Assembly (NCBI RefSeq): GCF_006442545.2
Contig: NZ_CP083952.1
Span: forward strand, 496,001-560,000
Source: Mesorhizobium sp. B2-1-8
Lineage (GTDB): Bacteria > Pseudomonadota > Alphaproteobacteria > Rhizobiales > Rhizobiaceae
Direction of reading: 5' to 3'
DNA: 64,000 bases
Position numbers and translations under genes: made by a program
In this document: piece after piece, positions 1-6,909 of the stretch
Numbering within the stretch: position 1 is the first letter of the stretch
Layout: each line of letters begins with the position of its first letter
The notes under the pieces: generated by a model
What the model was told of the DNA's origin: nothing
Seen by the model: the letters and a program-made list of their open reading frames with translations, nothing else
The model's database searches: none

Positions 1-27
1 CATTCCAGCAAGCGTGAACGCCAAGCC

Positions 28-264
28 ACCCCCCTCTGTCCTGCCGGACATCTCCCCCGCAAGGGGGGAGATCGGATGTCGCCATGGCTTTCGCCAATCA
101 CCAAGGTTGGAAGGTGGCCGCATCCGCACAAGTTGCCAATCTCCCCCCTTGCGGGGGGTGAGAAGTGGTCCGCGCAGCGGACGGAAAGCCAATTGCTTGG
201 CTTTCCGAACGACGAACGCCCGGAGCGATAGCGCAGGGCCGGGTTCGGCAGGGCAGAGGGGGGT
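28..264. repeat. Palindromic repeat element with near-perfect 22-bp terminal inverted repeats
   Basis: The left end (28-49) and the right end (243-264) are inverted copies built on a run of six C/G followed by TCTG and CCTGCCG, differing at about two positions. The interior has further hairpins made of C-runs and G-runs around TTGCGGGG. No transposase is present, so this is a MITE-like or intergenic repeat. It ends about 25 bp before the ATG of livH, and nothing else of note lies in 1-289. Confidence 0.6.
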
Positions 265-289
265 GCCTCACGCATCCGCTGGTGCATAG

Positions 290-1171
290 ATGCACTTCGG
301 CCCTCACCTCCTCCTCGCCGCCCTCGAAGGCCTCGTCACGTCGGCCGTGCTGGCGCTGACCGCGCTTGGCCTGTCGCTGGTGTTCGGCGTGATGCGAGTC
401 GTCAACGTCGCCCATGGCGAGTTCTTCATGCTGGGCGCCGTGCTTGCCTGGGCGATCACATCGACAGTCGGCGGCCACCCCGCCCTGGGCTTCCTGGCGG
501 CCCTGGTGATCGCGCCGCTGATCGTCGGCGCCATCGCGCTGGTCGCCGAACGGCTGGTGCTGCGCCGGCTCAACTACAATCCGGAAGCCACCATCGTCGC
601 CACCATCGGCATGCTCTACATCATCCAGCAGCTGGCGCTGACTTTCTATGGCCCGGAAGCGCGGCCCGTCGAGCCGCCGTTCAGCTATCGCATCCTTTTG
701 CCGTGGTTCGGCTATTCCGGCTACAAGCTGTCTGTTATCGCCGCCTCCGCTCTCCTGCTGATCGCGACATGGCTGGTGCTGACGCGCACGAAAATTGGTC
801 TCATCATGCGCGCCACGCAGTATGACAGCGAGACGGCGCAAGCCTTCGGCATCCCGGTCGGCCGCGTCTATGGCGGCGTCTTCGCGCTCGGCGCCATGCT
901 GGCGGCGATTGCCGCGGTGCTGATCGTGCCGATCAGCCAGGCGCATTACCTTATGGGGCAGGATCCGCTGCTCTTGTCCTTCATTGTCGTCATCATCGGC
1001 GGCCTCGGATCGCTGCGCGGCACCGTAGTCGCCGCCGTGCTGATCGGCCTGTCCGACGGCATCATCTCGATGTTCTTTTCGCCGACGCTGGCCAAGATCA
1101 TCGCCACGCTCTTGGTCGCCATGGTGCTGGTGTTCCGCCCGCAAGGCCTGTTCGGGACGGCGTCGCGATGA
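290..1171 (+). CDS. livH: Branched-chain amino acid-type ABC transporter permease LivH
   Basis: This 293-residue, strongly hydrophobic protein has the LivH hallmark NVAHGEFFMLGA near residues 39-50 and the GGLGSLRGT loop near residue 240, which contacts the ATPases. It is one of two inner-membrane permeases of a HAAT-family importer. The stop overlaps the start of livM (ATGA), so translation is probably coupled. No Shine-Dalgarno sequence is visible before the ATG, and a repeat element ends about 25 bp upstream, so the start is the weakest part of the call. No periplasmic binding protein is in the window; it may lie to the left. Members of this family carry amino acids, amides, urea or aromatic acids, so the substrate cannot be read from the permease alone. 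Confidence 0.93.
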   Translation: MHFGPHLLLAALEGLVTSAVLALTALGLSLVFGVMRVVNVAHGEFFMLGAVLAWAITSTVGGHPALGFLAALVIAPLIVGAIALVAERLVLRRLNYNPEATIVATIGMLYIIQQLALTFYGPEARPVEPPFSYRILLPWFGYSGYKLSVIAASALLLIATWLVLTRTKIGLIMRATQYDSETAQAFGIPVGRVYGGVFALGAMLAAIAAVLIVPISQAHYLMGQDPLLLSFIVVIIGGLGSLRGTVVAAVLIGLSDGIISMFFSPTLAKIIATLLVAMVLVFRPQGLFGTASR

Positions 1172-2130
1172 GCGAAGCTTCGCCGGCAAAGGCCTATGCA
1201 CTGCATCTCGGCGTCATCGCCCTGCTCTTCGTGCTGAGCTTGCTGCTACCGGACTATTATCACGGTCTGCTCGCCCGCATCATGGTGCTGGCGGTCTTCG
1301 CCATGGGCTACAACATGCTGTTCGGCTATGTCGGCCTGCTCAGCCTCGGCCATGCCATGTTCTTCGGCGCCGGGCTTTATGGCGCCGGGCTCGCCGTCAT
1401 CCAGCTCGGCTGGAGCGTGCCGGCGGCGTTCGCCGCTGGTCTCGGCTGCGGAGTGGTTCTTTCGCTGATCATCGGCCTCCTGGCGCTGCGCACCACGGGT
1501 GTCGCCTTCATGATCGTCACTATGATGTTCGCCCAGGTGTTTTATCTCGCCATCCTCTATTTCGCGGCCTGGACCGGGGGTGATCAGGGCATGGTCGTGC
1601 CGCAGCCGGCACGTGTCCTCACTTTCGGCGCCACATCGCTCGACCTCACCAACCCGACCGTGCGCTACATGACGGCGCTCGGCTTGTTCTCTCTCGTGCT
1701 GCTGATCACGCTCGCCGTCGTCCGTTCCAGACATGGCCGCGTGCTGGTCGCAATCAGGGAGAACGCGGAACGGACGAAGATGCTGGGCTACGACACCTTC
1801 TCCAACAAGCTCGCCGCCGTCGTCGTCTCCGGCGCGATCTGTGCGGCGTCCGGCGCCGCCTACGCGCTGCTGTTCGGCTATGTCGGCTCGAGCTTCGCCT
1901 CGGTGCAGTATTCCATCCTGCCGCTGCTGTGGGTGCTGCTCGGGGGTGCGGCGACAACGCTCGGGCCGCTGATCGGCACGCTGTTCATGTACTATGTCAT
2001 CGACATCACCAGCGGCTACACATCGGCTTATCTGCTGATCGTCGGCATCGCACTGATCCTGCTGGTGCTGTTCTTCCCGAAGGGCATTCTCGGCACCATC
2101 CGCCAGCGCTGGCTCGGGTGGCTGCCATGA
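1168..2130 (+). CDS. livM: Branched-chain amino acid-type ABC transporter permease LivM
   Basis: This 320-residue polytopic membrane protein has the LivM motif GYVGLLSLGHAMFFG around residues 53-67 and the C-terminal RHGRVLVAIRENAERTKMLG loop (about residues 188-207), which is the ATPase contact. It pairs with LivH to form the pore. The ATG overlaps the livH stop, and its own TGA overlaps the livG ATG, so the four liv genes form one transcript. Length and topology are normal for the family. The nearby molybdenum hydroxylase operon suggests the importer may feed a heterocyclic or amino acid substrate to it, but that is inference. Confidence 0.93.
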   Translation: MSEASPAKAYALHLGVIALLFVLSLLLPDYYHGLLARIMVLAVFAMGYNMLFGYVGLLSLGHAMFFGAGLYGAGLAVIQLGWSVPAAFAAGLGCGVVLSLIIGLLALRTTGVAFMIVTMMFAQVFYLAILYFAAWTGGDQGMVVPQPARVLTFGATSLDLTNPTVRYMTALGLFSLVLLITLAVVRSRHGRVLVAIRENAERTKMLGYDTFSNKLAAVVVSGAICAASGAAYALLFGYVGSSFASVQYSILPLLWVLLGGAATTLGPLIGTLFMYYVIDITSGYTSAYLLIVGIALILLVLFFPKGILGTIRQRWLGWLP

Positions 2131-2852
2131 CGCCGCTGCTGACCACCAAGGCCCTGTCGCGCAATTTCGGTGGCCTGCGCGCCGTCGACAACGTCGACTT
2201 CACCTTGATGCCCGGAGAAATCCGCGCCGTCATCGGCCCCAACGGCGCGGGCAAGACCACCTTCGTCAGCCTGGTCAGCGGCCGCATCCGGCCCTCTTCG
2301 GGAGCGATCCTCTTCGACGGCGCCGACATCACCGGCCTGCCGGCCTATGTCAGGGTCCGCCGGGGCATCGCCTACACCTTCCAGATCACCAGCGTCTTCG
2401 CCAACCTCAGCGCCTATGACAATGTCGCGCTGCCGGTGCAGCGCACGCTGAGCGACGGCCGTTCGAAGGGTGCCGTGCGTGCCGGCGTCATGTCGGCGCT
2501 CGAACGCACCGGGCTGGCGGACCGCGCCCATATGCCGGCCGGGCAATTGTCCTACGGCCATCAGCGACTGCTGGAAGTGGCGATGGGCCTGGCGCTGAAG
2601 CCGCGCCTGCTGATCCTCGACGAGCCAACGCAAGGTCTGGCCGACAGCGAGATCGACAATTTTATCGCCCTGGTGCGTGACATCGCAGGAGGTGCCACCG
2701 TGCTCCTGATCGAGCACAACATGCCGGTCGTCATGCAGCTCGCGCACCGCATCACCGTCTTCAACGCCGGCAGGATCCTCGCCGAGGGTGCGCCCGAAGC
2801 CATCCGTGAGAACGCCGCGGTGCAGGAAGCCTATCTGGGGACCGCCCCATGA
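2127..2852 (+). CDS. livG: Branched-chain amino acid-type ABC transporter ATPase LivG
   Basis: This 241-residue cytoplasmic ATPase has its Walker A motif GPNGAGKTT at residues 37-45, the LivG-type signature LSYGHQRLLEVAMGLA, and Walker B LLILDEP followed by the H-loop IEHNM. The start chosen is the ATG at 2127, which overlaps the livM stop; reading further upstream in this frame only shadows livM. The TGA overlaps the livF start. It energises LivHM together with LivF. Confidence 0.94.
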   Translation: MTPLLTTKALSRNFGGLRAVDNVDFTLMPGEIRAVIGPNGAGKTTFVSLVSGRIRPSSGAILFDGADITGLPAYVRVRRGIAYTFQITSVFANLSAYDNVALPVQRTLSDGRSKGAVRAGVMSALERTGLADRAHMPAGQLSYGHQRLLEVAMGLALKPRLLILDEPTQGLADSEIDNFIALVRDIAGGATVLLIEHNMPVVMQLAHRITVFNAGRILAEGAPEAIRENAAVQEAYLGTAP

Positions 2853-3571
2853 CGGAGACGAGCAAGACCGATGCACTGGTGATCTCGGGGCTGGATTGCT
2901 TCCATGGCGAGGTCCAGGTGCTCTACGGACTCGATCTCGTGCTGAACAAGGGCGAGGTGCTGTGCCTGTTCGGCCGCAACGGCGCCGGCAAGACGACGAC
3001 GCTGAAAGCGATCATGGGCCTGGTTCCGGCAAGTGCCGGTTCGATCAGGCTCGCTGGCCGGGAGTTGACCGGCCTGCCGGTGCATGAGGTGCCGAAGGCC
3101 GGCGTCGCCTATGTGCCGCAGGGAAGGCGATTGTTCGCCGAGATGACCGTGGCCGAGAATATCGAGATCGGGCTGATGGCGCGCGGCAAGGACAAGGCGA
3201 CACGCGAGAACGTCCTCGATCTGTTCCCGCTGCTGCGCCAACGGCTGCGGCAGCGCTCGGGCACCTTGTCCGGCGGCGAACAGCAGATGCTGGCGATGGC
3301 GCGTGCGCTCTGCCTGGAGCCGCAGGTGCTTTTGCTCGACGAGCCGACCGAAGGGCTGATGCCGTCGATGATCGCCAAGATCCGCGAGACGGTGTCGAAG
3401 CTGCGCGAGATGGGTGTCTCCACCATACTGGTCGAGCAGCGGGTCGATGCCGTGCTGTCGGTCGCCGATCGTGTCTGCTTCATCGAAAACGGCCGCAACC
3501 GCGAGACGGTCGATGTCGAGGCCCTGCGCGCCGACCCGTCGGCGGTCCGGCGCTATGTCGGCGTCGGTTGA
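2849..3571 (+). CDS. livF: Branched-chain amino acid-type ABC transporter ATPase LivF
   Basis: This 240-residue ABC ATPase has Walker A GRNGAGKTT at residues 42-50, signature LSGGEQQMLAMARAL and Walker B VLLLDEPTEGL. The IVEQRV-type H-loop, in which Gln precedes Arg where His is usual, is common in LivF proteins. It starts inside the livG stop codon (ATGA) and is the last gene of the livHMGF transcript. A palindromic repeat follows the stop at once, and the next gene is convergent. Confidence 0.94.
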   Translation: MTETSKTDALVISGLDCFHGEVQVLYGLDLVLNKGEVLCLFGRNGAGKTTTLKAIMGLVPASAGSIRLAGRELTGLPVHEVPKAGVAYVPQGRRLFAEMTVAENIEIGLMARGKDKATRENVLDLFPLLRQRLRQRSGTLSGGEQQMLAMARALCLEPQVLLLDEPTEGLMPSMIAKIRETVSKLREMGVSTILVEQRVDAVLSVADRVCFIENGRNRETVDVEALRADPSAVRRYVGVG

Positions 3572-3580
3572 CGAGAGCAA

Positions 3581-3644
3581 TTCCAGGAAAAGTGTGTAGC
3601 GGTTTTCCCGGGAAAAGCGCGTAGCGCTTTCCCTTGGGAATTGC
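3581..3644. repeat. Intergenic palindromic repeat (GCAATTCC family)
   Basis: GCAATTCC near 3584 is answered by GGGAATTGC near 3644, with an inner palindrome around TTTTCCCGGGAAAA and the imperfect AAGCGCGTAGCGCTTT. It lies between the convergent livF and antiporter genes. The opening 18 bases (GAGCAATTCCAGGAAAAG) recur exactly near 59283-59300, which shows a dispersed family. Confidence 0.7.
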
Positions 3645-3655
3645 GTCGAATGAGC

Positions 3656-5101
3656 TTAGCGGAAAAACAGAAAACCCGCGATCAGGAAGGTTGGGATCAG
3701 CACCAGCCCGGACCACAGCATATAGCCGAAGAAGCCCGGCATCTTGACGCCGCGATGTCTGGCAATGGCATAGACCATGAAGTTGGGGGCGTTGCCGACA
3801 TAGGTGTTGGCGCCCATGAACACGGCGCCCGCCGAGATCGCGGCGAGCGTCGAGGCGAACTCCGTCATCAGGTGTTGAGGGTCGCCGCCCGCCAGCTCGA
3901 AAAACACCAGATAGGTCGGCGCATTGTCGAGGAAGGATGACAGCGCCCCGGTCAGCCAGAAATAGGCGAGGTCGTTGGGCGTGCCTTGTGCCGACGTGAC
4001 GAGCGCGACCAGCGGCGCCAGCGCGCCGTCATGGCCGGCTCTCAAAATGGCGACCACCGGAACGATGCAGATGAAGATGCCGGCGAACAATTTGGCCACT
4101 TCCGCGATCGGACCCCAATTGAAACCGTTCGCTTGGCGGTGGCTCTTGTACGAGAGGGGAAGCGATAGCAGGGCCAGCGCGAGAATGACCGCGTCGCGCA
4201 CCAGGTTCTGCAGTTCGAGACCGACGCCGAACACGGAAAAGCTCACGCCCGGCTTCCAGGCCGCCGACAGCAGGATGGCGCCGATCACACCGGCCAGCAG
4301 CGGAAGGTTGGCCAGGCCGCGCAGACGCACTTTCGTATCCGGTGTTGGATCCTTGATCTTCGGCGCGCCGGCCTCGCGCCGGTGCAGGATGAGGTCGATC
4401 GCCAGGAACACCGCCAGCACGACGACGCCGACGAACAGCGTCTCCCGGTAGAGGTTGGTGGTCGTCCAGAAGAAATCGACGCCGCGCAGGAAGCCGACGA
4501 ACAGCGGCGGGTCGCCGAGCGGCGTCAGCGAACCGCCAATGTTGGATACCAGGAAAATGAAGAAGATGACGACATGGCCATTGAAAGGCCTGTTGTCGTT
4601 GGCGCGCAGGATCGGCCGGATCAGGATCATCGAGGCGCCCGTCGTGCCGATCACCGAGGCAAGCAGCGCCCCGACCGCCAGCAGTCCGGCATTGACCAGC
4701 GGTGTGCCGTGGATGTTGCCGGCGAGCAGGATGCCGCCCGAAATCGTGTAGAGGGCAAACAGCAGGACAATGAACGACATGTATTCGGTGAGCAGCGCGT
4801 GCAGCACCGCCTCGGTTGCCGCCGGAGCACCGAAGGCGACCGCGAGCGGCACGATCACCAGCGCCGCCCACAAGGCCGCGATCTTGCCGTAGTGATGTTC
4901 CCAGACATGGTGGAACAGCAGCGGACCGGTCGCGATCGACAGGAGCAGCCCGGCAAAAGGCAGCGCCCACCAGAGCGACATCGTGGCGCCAGGCAGGCCG
5001 TGTTCTTCGGCCGCGAAGGCCGATACCGGAAACAGCATCGCGACGACGATCGCACCGGCCGCTCCGATCGCCATCGGCAAAGATCCCCTTCTGCTCCCCA
5101 T
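3656..5101 (-). CDS. NhaD/CitMHS-type sodium:proton antiporter
   Basis: This 481-residue inner-membrane protein of the ion transporter superfamily has about 12 hydrophobic segments. It carries the motifs SNIGGSLTPLGDPPL and SFLDNAPTYLVFF, typical of NhaD/ArsB-like carriers, in which the paired SN and DN helices bind the ion. The N-terminus looks like a signal segment ending AFAAEE. The ATG at 5101 has no clear ribosome site; an ATG at 5074 follows an AGAAGGGG stretch and may be the true start, giving 472 residues. It starts 7 bp after the pncA stop on the same strand, so the two are probably co-transcribed. Na+/H+ exchange is the family function; a carboxylate substrate cannot be excluded. 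Confidence 0.82.
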   Translation of the reverse strand: MGSRRGSLPMAIGAAGAIVVAMLFPVSAFAAEEHGLPGATMSLWWALPFAGLLLSIATGPLLFHHVWEHHYGKIAALWAALVIVPLAVAFGAPAATEAVLHALLTEYMSFIVLLFALYTISGGILLAGNIHGTPLVNAGLLAVGALLASVIGTTGASMILIRPILRANDNRPFNGHVVIFFIFLVSNIGGSLTPLGDPPLFVGFLRGVDFFWTTTNLYRETLFVGVVVLAVFLAIDLILHRREAGAPKIKDPTPDTKVRLRGLANLPLLAGVIGAILLSAAWKPGVSFSVFGVGLELQNLVRDAVILALALLSLPLSYKSHRQANGFNWGPIAEVAKLFAGIFICIVPVVAILRAGHDGALAPLVALVTSAQGTPNDLAYFWLTGALSSFLDNAPTYLVFFELAGGDPQHLMTEFASTLAAISAGAVFMGANTYVGNAPNFMVYAIARHRGVKMPGFFGYMLWSGLVLIPTFLIAGFLFFR

Positions 5102-5108
5102 GGTGCCG

Positions 5109-5723
5109 TCAGCCCGACGTGTGATCTTCGAGCGTCACGCCGGCATCGCGCATTTTCGCCAGCATTGTCTCGAGCGATCCGTTGAGATCGATGCCACGGC
5201 AGGCATCGAGCCTGACCGTGGTGCTAAAACCCTGTTTGACCGCATCCAGCGCCGAGAAGGCGACACAGAAATCGGTCGCCAGGCCGACCAGGGTCAGCGT
5301 GTCGATACCGCGCTCCCGGAGATAACCGGCGAGCCCGGTCGGCGTCGTGTGATCGTTCTCGAAAAAGGCCGAGTAGCTGTCGATGGCAGGGCGAAATCCC
5401 TTGCGTATGACGAGTTCGGCCTTGGTCCAGGCAAGGCCGGAATGGAAATCCGAGCCAAGACTGCCCTGAATGCAATGGTCCGGCCACAAAGTCTGCGGAC
5501 CATAGGGCATCTCGATCGTCGAAAAAGGCTGCGCGCCGGGATGGCTGGAGGCAAAGCTGGAATGGCCGGCGGGGTGCCAGTCCTGCGTCAGCACGACATG
5601 GTCGGTTCGCCGGATCATGTCATTGACCAGCGGCACGATCTCGTCGCCGCCGGCCACCGCCAGCGCGCCGCCCGGGCAAAAATCGTTTTGCAGGTCGATG
5701 ACAACGAGCGCTTCGTCGGCCAT
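5109..5723 (-). CDS. pncA: Nicotinamidase PncA
   Basis: This 204-residue isochorismatase-fold hydrolase converts nicotinamide to nicotinate and ammonia. The catalytic triad is visible as D10 (VVIDLQNDF), K108 (VIRKGF) and C153 (GLATDFCV), and the metal ligands are D48, H50 and H83 in DWH and PDHC. This is the set expected for true nicotinamidases and not for other isochorismatase relatives. The ATG at 5723 follows a GGAAGGAAA ribosome site. It is divergent from the molybdenum hydroxylase operon, about 330 bp away. The usual role is NAD salvage; here its product would also be the first substrate of a nicotinate-type pathway (inference). Confidence 0.88.
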   Translation of the reverse strand: MADEALVVIDLQNDFCPGGALAVAGGDEIVPLVNDMIRRTDHVVLTQDWHPAGHSSFASSHPGAQPFSTIEMPYGPQTLWPDHCIQGSLGSDFHSGLAWTKAELVIRKGFRPAIDSYSAFFENDHTTPTGLAGYLRERGIDTLTLVGLATDFCVAFSALDAVKQGFSTTVRLDACRGIDLNGSLETMLAKMRDAGVTLEDHTSG

Positions 5724-5901
5724 GGGGTTTCCTTCCTGTCAGGCTAGGGCTCGGGTTCCGAACGAGGGACCGGGCGAAAGAAAAAGCCGCTGGCGCGACC
5801 GGAGGGAGAAACTCGACCAGATGGCGGGCCGCGTCAACCTCCAGCGGCATATCAAATGCGTGGCGATGCCAGCCACACGGGCGCCGCCGCAAACTCTGGC
5901 T

Positions 5902-5929
5902 TTGACAATTTCTGCCGTCTTGATATCAT
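5902..5929 (+). promoter_or_regulatory. Sigma-70-type promoter for the molybdenum hydroxylase operon
   Basis: TTGACA (5902-5907) is separated by 16 bp from TATCAT (5924-5929), close to consensus. It lies about 125 bp before the GTG of the first structural gene, in a stretch noticeably more AT-rich than its surroundings. The rest of 5724-5988 shows no coding potential, though it contains a loose CCGCTGG/CCAGCGG inverted pair near 5789 and 5840. Confidence 0.55.
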
Positions 5930-6006
5930 TTGCATACGAATGAATTTGCCGGATTGAAACCGGCAAGATATCCCCGGGAGCAAGCGCCTTGGGAGGGCCG
6001 ATTTCC

Positions 6007-6060
6007 GGGAAGGCCCATTTTGTTGGGAAGGCCCACCTTATTGGGAAGGAAAGCGTGATC
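6007..6060 (+). repeat. Three tandem 18-bp units at the start of the hydroxylase FAD-subunit gene
   Basis: The units are 6007-6024, 6025-6042 and 6043-6060. All begin GGGAAGG; the first two continue CCCA and the third diverges into AAAGC plus the GTG start at 6055. Each unit carries a Shine-Dalgarno-like purine run. If translation began at the upstream TTG (5989), the units would encode a repeated GKAHFV/GKAHLI/GKESVI hexapeptide. Confidence 0.7.
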
Positions 6061-6909
6061 CGTTACGCGAAACCCACCACGGTCGACGAGGCGCTCGCGC
6101 TGCTTGGCGAGGGCGCCTGGCGTATTCTTGCGGGCGGCACGGATTTCTATCCGGCACAAGGCAGCAAGCCGTTTCGCGACAATGTCCTCGACATCAACGG
6201 CCTGACGGCGCTGCGCGGCATCGCCGAGACCGGCAACCACTGGATCATCGGCGCGCGCACGACATGGACCGATGTCATCCGCCTGCCCCTGCCGCCAGCC
6301 TTTGACGCACTGAAACAGGCGGCGCGCGAGGTCGGTTCGGCGCAGATCCAGAACGTCGCCTCGGTCGCCGGCAATCTGTGCAACGCTTCGCCGGCCGCCG
6401 ACGGCGTGCCGGGGCTGCTCGTGCTCGACGCCGAGGTCGAGCTGCGCTCGGCGGCGGCGACGCGCCATCTGCCCTTGTCCGAGTTCATCCTGGGCAACCG
6501 CCGCACGGCCTTGCAGCCTGGCGAGATGGTGACGGCCATCCGCGTGCCGAAACCCACCGGTACATCGGCCTTCGTCAAGCTCGGCGCCCGGCGTTATCTC
6601 GTCATCTCCATCGCCATGGTGGCGGCGCGTCTGGTTGTCGAGAATGGCATTGTCGCGGATGCGGCCGTCGCCGTCGGCTCCTGTTCCGCCGTTGCCAGGC
6701 GGCTTGCCGGTGTCGAGGCGGCGTTGCGCGGGCTTCCCCTGGACGCCGGGCTTGTTGCCGCGGTCCGGTCGGCGCAGATGGCTGAGCTGTCGCCGATCGC
6801 CGATGTGCGCGGCAGCGCCGAATACAGGCTCGAAGCGGTGCGCGAGATCGTTGCGCGCGCGGTGCTCGAGGCCGCGGGCAATCCGAAAGGCGACAAGGTG
6901 GCCGCATGA
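6055..6909 (+). CDS. Molybdenum hydroxylase (xanthine dehydrogenase family) FAD-binding subunit
   Basis: This 284-residue medium subunit passes electrons from the 2Fe-2S clusters to FAD. The FAD-binding motif ILAGGTDFYP lies near residues 22-31, and ASVAGNLCNASPAADG near residues 101-116 is the second FAD loop of the family. The GTG at 6055 is chosen because it follows GGGAAGGAAAG at good spacing and because homology-like sequence begins there (VIRYAKP). An in-frame TTG at 5989 would add a repetitive peptide. The stop overlaps the next start (ATGA). With the following fused subunit it makes a complete hydroxylase that adds water-derived oxygen to an aromatic N-heterocycle or purine. Adjacent genes favour a nicotinate-like substrate over xanthine, but the sequence does not prove this. 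Confidence 0.88.
   Translation: MIRYAKPTTVDEALALLGEGAWRILAGGTDFYPAQGSKPFRDNVLDINGLTALRGIAETGNHWIIGARTTWTDVIRLPLPPAFDALKQAAREVGSAQIQNVASVAGNLCNASPAADGVPGLLVLDAEVELRSAAATRHLPLSEFILGNRRTALQPGEMVTAIRVPKPTGTSAFVKLGARRYLVISIAMVAARLVVENGIVADAAVAVGSCSAVARRLAGVEAALRGLPLDAGLVAAVRSAQMAELSPIADVRGSAEYRLEAVREIVARAVLEAAGNPKGDKVAA

Noticed and set aside
98..1201. Minus-strand open frame of 367 codons opposite livH
   Set aside because: Antisense shadow; the translation is Asp/Gln/His/Arg-rich with no domain, and livH is certain.
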